Origin: Hirundichthys speculiger
Taxonomy: Eukaryota > Chordata > Actinopteri > Beloniformes > Exocoetidae
Direction of reading: 5' to 3'
NCBI GenBank assembly: GCA_018398805.1
Contig: JAGFBZ010000178.1
Location: 620,001 to 684,000 of the forward strand
Length of the DNA: 64,000 nucleotides
The position numbers were made by a program, and so were the translations under genes. The notes under the pieces are model-generated. The model did no database searches and was not told where the DNA came from. It saw only the letters and a program-made list of their open reading frames with translations. Within the stretch, counting starts at the first letter, position 1. Every line of letters starts with the position of its first letter. Below, in pieces: positions 1-11,175 of the stretch.

Positions 1-3000
1 CAACACCTGTTTTCCCTCCTCGCCCACACTCCACTGCCTCCTCTATCCATGTCTGCTCTTTTCAAATATTTCACTTTCATCATCTCCTAACTTTTTCTTT
101 GTGTGCCTCATCTTTCACACTCACCGTCCCCCTTCTTTTCCCCTCAAACAGCTTATGTGCATTGTAAATATTTTATTCTATTTTTGCACAAATGCTTTTC
201 CAAAACCGTATTTGCATCCCACTTTTCAAACTTTCTCCTTCTCCTCTACTTGACCCTTGCACTTCACTTTATAATCGTCTCCTTTCAACAGTCTACTAAC
301 ACCTCTTGTCCTGCTTCTTTGAAACGACACTCGTTCATCAGTTCTGTCTTATTAGATTTTGAAGCAGTATCTTATATTGTGGATCATGACTGGTGTCTAG
401 AAAGACTTGGATGGTTATGATATGGCTCAGATTACTATTAGAAGCTTAGATTACATAGTCAGAACCTAAAGGATCAATCGTTATGTCTTTCTTCAATCTG
501 ACCTTGTTTAGCTCTTTAAAGATACACACCATATTTCCTCTAATAAACGCTCCCTCCCTAATAACGGCGCCTCCACGAACCTCTTCCTATCAACTTGAAC
601 TTTCCCAGCAAATGCTCGTCACTTTTCTCAGCAACCTCAACAACTATCAGATGAAAAGATGGTGTGTCCAACTGCTTCTTAGACGACGTCTTTGCAGCTG
701 TTGTGCATCTCTAAGTGATTTGTTATGATCATGTTTTAGCGTGACGTCACCACACGTGCTGGAGCCAACCGTGAAAAGCGTACCATAAACGTACTTATTA
801 ATGATTTTACTGTCATCAGAAGCAGTGAAAAAAAAATCATTGTAGCTCAATAATAATATAAAACCACTGTGGATTTTAATCTGCAAGAATTTCTAAACGA
901 TATAACAGCAATATTTGGAATTTTGGGGGTCAAAATAGACGTCTCCTGGTGGTGATTATTGGAAATAATACGTCCTTTACTGAAGAATGGATCTTATTTT
1001 AAATACGAAATGAAAAAAAAGTCCAAAATAATTTCTTCGAGTCTTGATGAAATGTCTCTAACATTCTTTAGTCAAAATATCGAGAAGCAAGGCGGACTAC
1101 AGGCCTGAGTCTGGTTTTTTCTGTCAGGACAAATGGACCAAAATTCCAGAAAACAACTGCGAGAAGCTTGTAGGAAAAAAACCCAAAACATTTGACCCGA
1201 GTCCGCAGAAATGTAAATGTCTGGCTTTGATGAAAGTTTTCTCTCATTACTGATCCAGTGTTCAGCCTCTTTGTACTGCAGCAGCAGCAGCTCGGTGCAG
1301 TTAAAGACGCAGACGCTGGGTGACGCTACTCTGATCTCTGATCTGGGTCTGTGATGTCACTGGATCCTCCACATCTGAATCACTCATTGAATAACATCAC
1401 CAGGTTGTCAAAACAAAAAAAAAAAGTAACAGGGTGGTGAGTGTATTTTAAAGTTTTGGAGTTAGCAGTCGGTTCAGACATCCAAACGCATATTTTCAAA
1501 CACTTAAAAATAACGTGTCCCCTTTAAATTTTGGCGCCTGTACCATAACTAACAAAACATTCAGGTACGAGCAAGATTTAATAAATTCAATCCTGATGTT
1601 TTTTCTTCCAGAGTAAGTTACTGTAACACACTTCTTCCTGGTCTTTCTTTTACACTTCAGATGTCAGCAGGAGCCTCAGAGAGAACTCATCACTTCCAGT
1701 TTTACATCCTTACAGTAATTTCAGGCCCTTCTTATTGTCTCTGAGTCAGCCAGCAGTCTGGGCAGGAATTCTGCTGTAGATTCTGGGAATGAGCCTCGGA
1801 GGCATTTCAGATCTCCAGGGACTGGTCCGCTAATGGCGCTAAAGGTGAGTCGAGCAGCGGGACCAAATCTGCTCCAGCTGCAGCTGCATTTAAAACTGGG
1901 ATTAAGGCAGCTGGTTTGTTTCCATGAATTGAAGAAAAAACAAAAACAGGTGAAAGCTGATTCATTTGCAGCTCTCACCTTCTTCTTTCACTTCAATTCA
2001 CTTAAAATTGCCTTTATAAATTATTTTACTGAACAGTTTATTGTCTGCTCGTCTTTTCTGCTGCATTATATTGATGTTTCTATAAACAGCATTTAAATGC
2101 CTCTGAGTATAAAATCTGTTGTCCAAGCAAACTTGTCTGACCTTTTATTTTTCCCTTCCCTCTGGAAAAGATGTTTTGTGTCTTTAAAAATAACAGAAGG
2201 GTTGCTGACTTGCTATCACAAAATTTCCTCACCAACTGCTGGGCAAAATCACTTCTGTTAATTTTAAATGTCACTCAGGAGGACGTTACATTATGGAGCT
2301 GAGACAGCTCAATTATTCAGAGAGCCGCATTGTAAAAGCAGCAGGTACTTTCTGTCACTCCGACTGCTTCCAGCCTGCTTCCCATACGGCTTCATTAATG
2401 TTTAAAGTAAACTCTATGGCACAGCCGATCATGTGCAAAGATGACTCACTAAGCCCCGGAGCCACTGCACAGCCCATGATTTTTTTTTTTTTGTTGCTTA
2501 TATATATATTAGGGCTGGGCAAGTTAATGCGTTATTATCACGTTAACGCATTAATTTATTAACGCTGACATTTATTTTATCACGCATTAACGCATGTTGC
2601 TCACGTGCTTTTGTTTTGAAAAGTGTGTTACTGGCTGCTGCGAAACCAGAAAACAATCAGCAGGTAAACTTGCGGAAAAGCTAAAACAGACATAGAGAAC
2701 AGTAAAAATCTGTAAACTTTACAGTTTGGGTAGCAACTCAGGTAGCAATATTAGCAATTCTGTCTAAAAAAAAAAATTCTGGAGTGTAACAAAACATTCT
2801 CATCATTCCTCCATGTTCCATCAGATCTGCTCCATGTGTTCACTGTCGTATTGTTCTCTAGCTGGTTACTTCAGTGCGGCTCCATCTAGTGGCACAGATG
2901 TGTAATGACAACAGAAAGTCCAGTCCTCGATTATAAAAAAAAAAAATCAGTTCTGTGGCCGGTTTTTTAATTTCGTATTTTTGATCCGTCTAAAATTAAA

Positions 3001-3703
3001 ATATAAAAAACAAGCATTTTTTCTTTTTGTTAGATTAAAACACAAAAAACGTAATAAAATGTCACTTTTTAATTTTTTTTTTTAATTTTTGTTTGACAAT
3101 TGAAAATGGAAAGAATGAATGATACACAGATTGGTAAAGTTACTGAACTTTAACATGGACATTTTCATTTTAAAGTTCTCCCAGACGGAGGATTCAACAG
3201 AAACAAGGTTATTTGTAACAACTGCCAAGTTGAACTCCCCTTTAAAAGTTTCTGCTATTACCTCAGAAATGACCTGTTTTAATGTTCTGATTGTGCTGAG
3301 CTACAATCATTTTGTTAGATGTTGTTTGTAGACTTTTTTTTTTAAATTTTTATAAAAACAGGATGACATTACTGCCCTGGCAGTGGCAATAAGCTTTATT
3401 TTATTTTACATTTTTAAGATGAGATTTACACTAAATATGTGTTACTGACAAGTGCTGATGTTAAAAGTGTTTGAACAACAAATGTTATGGTACTTTAGTT
3501 CATATGGCAGCAGAACATTTCAATAAGTGACCTTTACCCTTCTTTTGAATTCATTATTTGATTTTGCATATACAATGCGGTTAATCGTGATTAATCAGGG
3601 AAATCATGTGATTAATCGCGACTAAAAATTTTAATCGTTGCCCAGGCTTAATAGATATATATTTTATTCCCCATCAAAAGCGTTACAGACGGAGGACACC
3701 CAC
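1..3703 (-). other. rptor intron 24 (partial); no exon seen
   Basis: No sequence resembling the next Raptor exon (the segment after residue 973, beginning IPEEHDLE in human) was found on the minus strand, so this stretch is the 5' part of intron 24. It holds one 1.14-kb TIR element (2510-3650). The first 2.5 kb is ordinary AT-rich intron with short A/T runs. The open frames there have no recognisable homology. Confidence 0.8.
2510..3650. mobile_element. Non-autonomous hAT-like TIR element, copy A
   Basis: The element starts TAGGGCTGGGCAAGTTAATG and ends in an inverted, diverged version (TTAATCGTTGCCCAGGCTTA). The subterminal regions carry repeated 'taatcgcgatta'-type motifs. The flanks atatatat (2502-2509) and atagatat (3651-3658) agree at 7 of 8 bases, compatible with an 8-bp hAT target duplication, although the site is AT-rich and therefore weak evidence. 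A near-identical element of the same length lies at 6612-7757. No transposase is present. A 70-codon open frame (3119-3331) is shared with copy B but resembles nothing known. Confidence 0.8.
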
Positions 3704-3814
3704 CTTCATGACCGGCTGAGCAAAGTACTTGGCACTCCAATCACAGAGGCCCGTCTGAAGAGCCGGGCTGATGTAGTTCCTGTGACCGCCTGGCTCGTCG
3801 CCATCTTCAGCCGC
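3704..3814 (-). CDS. rptor: Raptor exon 24 (about human residues 937-973)
   Basis: The 111-nt exon encodes 37 residues, from AAEDGDEPGG to FAQPVMK. It starts after a cttcag acceptor and ends AAG|gtgggt, with phase 0 at both ends. It is the last exon in the window and carries the conserved CDWSAKYFAQPVMK segment that leads from the flexible linker into the C-terminal WD40 propeller. The first 20 residues differ strongly from human (ADDADDAAGHKSFISATVQ), while the last 17 are nearly identical (R to K in WSARYF, F to L in TGFC). It is separated from exon 23 by only 78 bp, the shortest intron in the window. Confidence 0.95.
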
Positions 3815-3892
3815 CTGAAGACAAAAAAAAGCCTGTCAGTGATAAAATAAACAAATGAATTAAAGAAACGTGACGGGCATCGAATCATCTAC

Positions 3893-4070
3893 CTGCTCTG
3901 GTCCCTTGTCAAACATCTTACGGGTTCGGGGGAACTGGTGTGAGTGGGGCGCCTGTCCTCCCAGCGTCGGCGTGTAGGGGGGCCGCGTTGGCGGCTGCTC
4001 TCTGGGAGGGGGTTTGGGGACGTCGTTGGTCAGGCTGGAGCTGCTGGTGCTGGGCATGGGTGGGGAGCCG
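3893..4070 (-). CDS. rptor: Raptor exon 23 (about residues 875-936): linker and Rag-contacting claw
   Basis: This 178-nt exon starts with one base completing a Gly codon and ends CAG|gtagat. It encodes GSPPMPSTSSSSLTNDV, then a Pro-rich stretch, then HSHQFPRTRKMFDKGPEQ. The GGSPP motif carries the Ser877-equivalent phosphosite. The final HSHQFPRTRKMFDKGPEQ block is invariant against human and matches the region called the Raptor claw (about human 916-937), which senses the RagC nucleotide state in published mTORC1-Rag structures. The middle part is rewritten in this fish: Pro/Arg-rich, with an extra TPTLGGQA-like stretch between the Tyr916-equivalent and the claw core. Confidence 0.96.
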
Positions 4071-5028
4071 CTGCCAGAACAGAGAAACGTCCGTAAAGAC
4101 CAGAGGACCCGGCCGCATTAACGCAGCGCCTCTCTTCGAATATCACGCTTGAAAAAAAGGGAAGACGATGCATTTATATGCGCTCAATGATTAACGCCGG
4201 TGCTATGAGGAGCGCGAATCAATACAAAAAAAAACAAAGAAATGAAAATAATAATTCTAACCAACACTTCAGAAAACTCAGTAAATGACTTACAAGACTT
4301 TCATACTGGGCCTTAAAATAAATCTATACACAATCTACTGGATGCGATTGCCTCTGATCTGATATCTATGCTAATAGCTCAACTGTAACAAGCGTCTCCT
4401 GAGATTTCACCAGCGCTGCGGCTGTTATGTCAACTATTTTTCTTGTCCAGTGGTCTGTTCTGTGAGCCTAACTTTCTCTGGAAGTTTGACGGGGCTTTGG
4501 CAGCACATAAATGCACACCTGTCTGTGTGCGGGGCTCAGTTTGTGACTTGTATTTATGACGGCGGACAAAAAAACAAACAAAAAAACAATATAGCACAAT
4601 TGTTCTGCTGCGCTGCTTTAGGTCACCACAAGCAAAGTAACAACATTTCTCCTGGATGACTGAACTTCTCACCCTGTCGCTTCGGGAGCAGCCAGAAAAC
4701 TGATCTCAGCTGCTGTGCTATGGTCTCTAGCCACAGCTCATGACCACAGGTGACGGTAGGAACACAGACCAGCCTGTGGACAGAGAGTCCTGCCCTTTGG
4801 CTTTACTGATCCACCTGCCCGTCACCCATGAGCAAGACCCTGAGATACTACTGAGAAACCTGAGATACCTGAGACCTCTCGAGGCAGCACCTCACATCTG
4901 ACCCAAAGAGGGCATCCAAAACCCTTCTTGCACTTAATTCTGGACCCGATTACACGTCATTTTGACCTGCGAGCCGGGACCACAATGGCTTCGGTGCCGT
5001 GATATGCCTGAGTTGCGGTTTTCCTCAC
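4071..5028 (-). other. rptor intron 22
   Basis: 958-bp phase-2 intron between exons 22 and 23. No transposon end, RNA gene or extra exon was recognised. It contains only short A-runs, for example around 4564-4590. Confidence 0.85.
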
Positions 5029-5132
5029 CCTGCCTGGTGGATGTGCGTCCCCTTGCTGGTGGGGCTGGCGGGGGCCGACTGGGTGAGTGATCCCGAGTCC
5101 AGGATCCTCTGAGGTCTGGCGTTCATCGTCGC
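5029..5132 (-). CDS. rptor: Raptor exon 22 (about residues 841-875): phospho-linker
   Basis: This 104-nt exon follows a cctcag acceptor and ends GG|gtgagg (phase 2). It encodes ATMNARPQRILDSGSLTQ followed by SAPASPTSKGTHIHQA. The Ser859 and Ser863 equivalents (TQS-A, AS-PT) are both retained. In mammals Ser863 is the main mTOR/MAPK-responsive site of Raptor. Changes against human are conservative and concentrated around the phosphosites (V to M, V to I, TS to SG, N to S, V to T). The sequence is a disordered linker with no structured domain. Confidence 0.96.
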
Positions 5133-6414
5133 CTGAGGAGAGAACGAGCCGAGTCATTGCTGGTCTTTGTTAACACGCTGTGAATCCGTTTCTGTGTTTC
5201 CCATCTGCTTCAGAGGCAAACATGGAGGTTCGAACTGCAATACCTGCAATCTGGTTACTCTTCCTGCTGTAGAAAAAAAAATGCAGCACTTTACAAAGTT
5301 TGCCCAAATCTTGAGAACTTTATCTCATTAAGCGGAGAAGGTAATATAACCTCTTCATTGTGTGTTGTCTAATGGCTGCACGCGAGGGAGGGCTAAACTT
5401 AATAAAGACAATGGAGGCAAAGCATCACTGATGAATAGCAGAGCTGTTGTTTACTGAAGCCAGGCTGAGAGGGAACTGTGCCGCCTAAATCTTGTTCACA
5501 CAAGCAAACGCATTTCACTGCCTCGGATTTGATTTTTATGCTAATTACAGAACTGCAACGAGCGTCTCTCGGTGCGTGTAAGAGGCTGAGAGGGAGGCAG
5601 AAATGTTTCATTCAACGTTCACACGCACGAGCAATCATGTGACGGGGGGAAGACGGGGAAGAGGTGAGCATAGCATGAAGAAGAAGGAGAAATAGTTTCA
5701 AACAGCCCTCATGGAAATCTTCGGCAAATCCACAAATCAATAAAAAAAAAAAAAAGAAGATTAACAGCTAAAGGTTATGTTTTTCTGACTTATGGTGAGG
5801 TGAAAGTGTGACGATAGAAAACAGGTCTGACCACTGCAGCAAACGCACAACCATATTCACAGAGGGGGGGAAAAAAAAGAGGAGCAGATGACAAACTTTC
5901 TAGCATTAACCTGAAGAATCTGAAGCCGAAGTGTCATCAGTTACCACGACCTGCTCCTGGATAATTCATCTGGGTTTGGTTATCTCCAGCATCTGACACT
6001 CAAGCACATCACACGAGACACCATGCGTCTCATCTGCCCGACAAACTTTCCACAAAATGTGATATGTAAAGCTCTGCCGTCCATCATTCTGGCTGCACTC
6101 GCACTGCTTTAACCTGCTTCCCTCCAGCTCCTCCGTCATTGATCGGCTGGATGGGAACTCACCAGACGAGCACAACCCCAAAACAGAAAGAGCTGGAACA
6201 AAATGGAAAATGCAAATAAAAAATGATGCAATGATTCTCAAATTTCCTTTGGCCTCTATTTTTGTTTTGCAGATGGTACTAATTCAAGATTTTAAGCATC
6301 ATTTCTCAGTTCATCTGTTCAAATATATCCAGTTATGTATTTCAGTTGGGCAGCACATTTCACACAGTTGAGAAAATAAGGTATTTACTGCTCTTCTTCT
6401 CATAACTCCTACAG

Positions 6415-6600
6415 CAGTCCTTCTCAAATAGTGGGGCGCGACCCCTTAGGGGGCGCTGTGGATGCTGGGGGAGAAGATGAGAACATTTTTTTTTTCCCCC
6501 CATACTGGAATAAAGTGTAATTGCACATATACTCCAGTAGGTGGCAGTGGCGCTCTCATTGCCACAGTGAGCACAGAGAGTATTAGCTATGTTGTGCCGG
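6415..6600. mobile_element. hAT-type terminus, truncated or interrupted
   Basis: The stretch starting CAGTCCTTCTCAAATAGTGG and continuing GGCGCGACCCCTTAGGGGGC resembles the CAGTGGTTCTCAAA-type termini common in fish and mammalian hAT (Charlie-like) elements. No matching opposite terminus lies within the next 200 bp. Copy B inserts directly downstream. A degenerate 'cttgagaacg' at about 7871 could be the lost end, which would make this a host element split by copy B, but that is uncertain. Confidence 0.45.
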
Positions 6601-6611
6601 TTTATTTATTT

Positions 6612-7757
6612 TAGGGCTGGGCAAGTTAATGCGTTAATTTATAAGTTAATTTATTAACGCCGACATTTATTTTATCGCGCGTTAACGCATGTTGCTCATG
6701 TGCTTTTGTTTTGAAAAGTCTGTTACTGGCTGCAGAACCGGAAAACAATTGGCAGGTAAACATGGAAAAGCTACAACAGACATGGAGAATGGTAAAAATC
6801 TGTTTACTTTACATTTCAGGTAGCAACTCAGGTAGCAATATTAACAATTCTATCTAAAAAAAAAAAAAAATTCTGGACTGCAACAAAATTTTCACATCAT
6901 TCCTCCATGTTCCATCAGATCTGCTCCATGTGTTCACTGTCCTGCTGTTCTCTAGCTGGTTACTGCAGTGCGGCTCCATCTAGTGGCACAGATGTGTAAT
7001 GACAACAGAAAGTCCAGTCCTCCATTATAAAACAAATTCAGTTCTGTGGCCGTTTTGTAACTTCCTATTTTTGATCCAAGTCTAAAATTGAAATATAAAA
7101 AAAAACAGGCATTTTTTTTGTTTCTTTTGTGTTAGATTAAAAAAAAAAAAACATAATAAAATGTCACTTTTTAATTTTTTTAAATTTTTGATTGACAATT
7201 GAAAATGGAAAGAATGAATGATACACGGATTGGTAAAGTTACTGAACTTTAACATGGACATTTTCATTTTAAAGTTCTCCCAGATGAAGGATTTGACAGA
7301 AACAAGGTTATTTGTAACAACTGACAAGTTGAACTCCCCGTTAAAAGTTTCTGCTGTTACCTCAGAAATGACCTGTTTTAATGTTCTGATTGTGCTGAGA
7401 CACAATCATTTTGTTGGATTTTGTTTGTAGACTTTTTTTTTTCCCATAAAAACAGAATGACATTAATCCCCTGGCAGTGGCAATAAGCTTTATTTAATTT
7501 TACATTTTTTAAGATTAGATTTACACTAAATATGTGTTACTGACAAGTGTTGATGTTAAAAGTGTTAAAAGTGTTAAAAGAACAAATGTTATGGCACTTT
7601 AGTTCATATGTCAGCAGAACATTTAAATAAAAGTGACCTTTACACTACTTTTGAATTAATTATTTGATTTTGCTGTATACAATGCAAATAATCGTGATTA
7701 ATCAGAGAAATAATGCGATCAATCCCGATTTAAATTTTTAATCGTTGCTCAGCCCTA
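6612..7757. mobile_element. Non-autonomous hAT-like TIR element, copy B
   Basis: 1146-bp element in the same orientation and of nearly the same length as copy A (2510-3650), and closely similar to it throughout. It starts TAGGGCTGGGCAAGTTAATG and ends ATCGTTGCTCAGCCCTA, so its right end matches the TIR better than copy A's does. The flanking 8-mers (atttattt and ctaaatat) do not match, so target duplication is not shown. The shared 70-codon frame lies at 7218-7430. No transposase is present. Confidence 0.8.
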
Positions 7758-9145
7758 CTAAATATGTAACCACAACATGTTTGCACTGTCGTGATGCATC
7801 ACTACCAACTCTGGACAGGGTTGACATGAGGCGGCTTTTTTTACACAGTCAAGTTATAAGTGGCGGTGCTTGAGAACGTTTTTCCAAAGTCATCTCTTGT
7901 CCGTGTGGTTATCAGCTACTGACGACTCACAGTATCCCTCACGCAGAAACTTCAATTCAAAATGGATGTAAATTAAAAAAAGAAATGAAACTAAAAGGAA
8001 AAAATTCATTTAATATGTTGGTTAATACCGTCTGCAAAGAGGTCAAAATCATCCAAGCTTCTTCTGATCTGTGGCTGTGAGCACATGCGCGCCATCTGCA
8101 GGGTCAGTGAGCTCAGATTTTGGCCAAAGACTCCCAGATGCTGAGTCAAAGGTCTGTTACATCAGATGTAGGAAGCTTGATCATTCAAACATTTGCAGTC
8201 AAAATCTCCCCTCAAGAGTTCTTATCTTTCAATTTTAATAAATGCTAGAGAAATTAATTATGTAGGAGTCATTCAGCCATTTAAAAAAGATTTTTTTTTT
8301 CTTTGATTAAAGCCCATTAAGAGGTGAAAATCATGTCTCTCCTGATGCAGTAAAAGTGAGACGCTGTGTGGACAAAAGGCAGGACATCCCAGAATAACAG
8401 GATTGAAAGCAACAGCAACAAAAAGATCTCCGTGACTTTCATCCCAGTATGACGGAGCATTAGGGCGGCCGAGTAAATGTATTTAATGCTTTCATCATCC
8501 GAGGAGCAAGTTAAATTTTAATTAGCAGCTGACCTTGTTCACTTTGTTACCAATCAATAACATCTGACATTCAAAATCTTAATTAAAAGAGCTGGATTCC
8601 CTGTTAGGCCGATGTTAACACTTGTGAACTGAGACGAATGTCGTTTGATTACGGCGCCTCTGCTCGGCTCTTTGCTGGAAACAAATGGACATGTGCTCCA
8701 GCTATGATGACTCATTAACTCCTGAGAAGAAGACGTCTGGAGGCGGTCGGACCGTTCAATTCTTCTGAAATGTTTCTCGGGCCTTCAGGCGACGAGAGCG
8801 CGGCTTCATCCGTCACCGCTGCTGAAAACGTCACATCTGCACCATCTGAAAATCCTGCGAAACAACCAGCAGGACGCCGACTGAGCCTGCAGATTTATGT
8901 CATACTCATATGAGAAAAGACAAGAGGTCATTCATTACCTGTAACAATGACCTCAGAGGAATAAAACAAAAACTGACACTTCCTTGTAAATCATGTCCTC
9001 AATACAAGAGTGCTGCTGGTCTGAGGGCAACCTCGTCTTGACGACTGGGTCTTTTTGGTGAAGAGCAGAAATGCTGCCCTGGGTTCTGATGGGTGGTGGA
9101 CAACAGGGTTACAGCTCTTAAACTGCAGCCTCTTTGCTCTGCTGT

Positions 9146-9179
9146 GCCGAGTCGAGCCGAGTCGAGCCGAGCCGAGCCC
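9146..9179. repeat. Pentamer tandem repeat (gccga/gtcga)n
   Basis: Six to seven imperfect copies of a cgagc/cgagt unit, ending gccgagccca. GC-rich, in an otherwise AT-rich intron. Confidence 0.8.
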
Positions 9180-9545
9180 ACCCTGTGGGACTCATTGGCC
9201 CTTAATTGCATTTGCACAAAAGTAATGGTGTTTTGAAGGAAGCAAGAGCGAGTGGAGCAGAGGGGGGAATAAATTTGATCTGTTATAAAAGAATAAAAGA
9301 TTATATGTGAAAATAAGGAGGCAAAGAGTCAATTATGACACATTAAATTACACTTGATAAAAATTAGACAACACTGACAGCGATAGAAACCTGGTTCACA
9401 CCGATGGTTCCCAGCACAGTCAATAACCACTAGTTCCAGTCTGAACTGGCCTCCAACGACGACCTATCAGCTCCTGGACGTTTTAGTCTCAAGGACCTAT
9501 TGTCACGAAGATATTGGCGATCTTACGGACTCAAACAAAACTAAC

Positions 9546-9664
9546 CTTGTAGGCGATGCTGTTGAGGACCTTCATGGCCAGATCTGACACTTCAGGGAAA
9601 GGATCTGCAGCCAGATGTAGCAGCACTCTCCAGATCTGAGTGTAAACACTGTTGAAGGACACAC
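9546..9664 (-). CDS. rptor: Raptor exon 21 (about residues 801-840)
   Basis: This 119-nt exon follows a ttctag acceptor and ends AAG|gttagt, phase 1 in and phase 0 out. It completes Gly801 and encodes VSFNSVYTQIWRVLLHLAAD then PFPEVSDLAMKVLNSIAYK. It forms a helical, HEAT-like pair within the otherwise flexible linker region. Against human there are two conservative changes (Y to F, V to L). The high conservation of this block between two variable phospho-segments marks it as structured. This exon alone identifies the gene unambiguously. Confidence 0.97.
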
Positions 9665-10379
9665 CTAGAAGAGAGGAAAGAGCCAAACTCAGGCCACGCT
9701 GAAGATGATGATAAAAACAGCAGACATGTGGAGTGGATGAATACACGCACCGACACAACAGAGCTAAAAGCTCATCTGATTTCATCTGATTAGCTCTGTG
9801 CCCCCTAACTTCCCCTCCTCAAGTTGTTAATTTGACATCAGAGGTTTGTGTTCAGCTTGAAAATGATCAGAAATGTTAAAGGATGTAGACTTTTAGTTCA
9901 CACACACTTAAACAGCTGCTCTAGCTTTGTGCTAGAGACATACAGCCTCTCCTCACAGCAGTTTCGCTCATCTGACACCATTCTTATTCTCTTTTTTCAC
10001 TTTTTCATGTTTAACTCCTCTGACCACTTGGAAGGTCATTTAATATCTTACGTCTTATTTCTGCCATTTCCTACAAGGTGCCCCCAGGTGGTGACAATCA
10101 ATCAAGTGATAGTCAGGCACCTGATTGTCCTGAACATGTGGGTTAAAGTGCAGAGAGGATGCAGAGAATGCTTTGGTGATTGCTGCACTGATAGAGTAGC
10201 ATCTTTTCTTGTGGAGACAGTGTGATGGTGTGAAGCGGCATCGACTGGAAAAACTAGGCTTGTCACCACTGGAGGCGATCTCAATGCAGAGGGATATCAA
10301 TCCCACTTCTCCACAGTCTGAAACCAAACGCTGTCCTCCAAGATGAAGACGCTCATCCCCTTAGAGCAGGGTTCATTCG

Positions 10380-11175
10380 AGACTACCTTACATTTATATT
10401 GTTAAACTGCCAATACGTCTTATTTCTTCAGACTTTAACCATCAAAACCATCAAACAGGAGAGGAATTAACATGGAAAGCCCACATCAGACATATAAAAA
10501 CAAAAATTTCAAAAAGCCTCTCTATTATGAATAAAGTAAAGCAATTTCTTGATCATAATGCACTTCGTACATTGTACTGCTCCTTAGTTCTCCCATACTT
10601 AACATATTGTGTTGAAGTGTGGGGCAACAATGATCAAAATTCAATACAACCGTTGATTACATTACAAAAACAAGCAATAAGGATCAAGCTGGATCTTTAG
10701 AACATAGTAATACTTAATTCATATGATCAAAATTACTTCAATTTCTTGACCTTGTAAAATATTATACAGTACAGATTATCTTCAAGGCATTTAATAACTG
10801 GAACGGTCAGGACGTCAAACTTAAGCAATGCCAAAATATCTAGAAGTTTAAGTCACTTTTTAGACAGAGGTTCTGGGATCAGTACCGAGTGATTGGGACT
10901 CAACAGTGAAGTCATCTTAAACTCATGGCTCTGTATCACTATTGTTGTGTGGCCAGTATGTTTGTTTCTTTGGTTCTGTTCAATTTTAAATCAAATTGGC
11001 AGGAAGCCGCTATGTAATTTATGTTAACTTGGAAGAAAGGGGTGGGATTAAATAAGTTTTCTTCCTCCTACTCCTTCTTGAGCAGATACAATGGCTTGTG
11101 TTAATTGTAATTTTAATTTGTCTTGTTTTTTTTGTTGGCATTTCACATTATCTGCTCAAACAAATAAATGAGAAA
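10380..11175 (+). mobile_element. 5'-truncated non-LTR (LINE) 3' end, dead
   Basis: On the plus strand, 10455-10700 reads LTWKAHIRHIKTKISKS, MNKVKQFLDHNALRTLYCSL and VLPYLTYCVEVWGN. This is the typical region C-terminal to the reverse-transcriptase core of fish LINEs of the L2/CR1-like group. The frame then breaks at a stop (..IRIKLDL, about 10700). Downstream is a 3' UTR ending in an 'aaataaatgag' tail near 11160-11175, preceded by the common fish LINE motif 'cttcctcctactcct'. The RT catalytic core is missing, so it is 5'-truncated. The clade is inferred from motif style only. Confidence 0.75.

Larger units (their letters stand above)
5133..9545 (-). other. rptor intron 21
   Basis: 4413-bp phase-0 intron. 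It holds copy B of the 1.14-kb TIR element (6612-7757), a hAT-type terminus just before it (from 6415), and a short pentamer-rich tract at 9146-9179. An AT-rich stretch around 8460-8620 has homeodomain-like TAATTA/TTAATTAA motifs and may be conserved non-coding DNA. No coding exon was seen in the rest. Confidence 0.8.

Noticed and set aside
3860..4118. Several minus-strand open frames around 3860-4118 read as separate small genes
   Set aside because: They are exon 23 of rptor read in different frames or through the donor; splicing to exon 24 gives the real frame.
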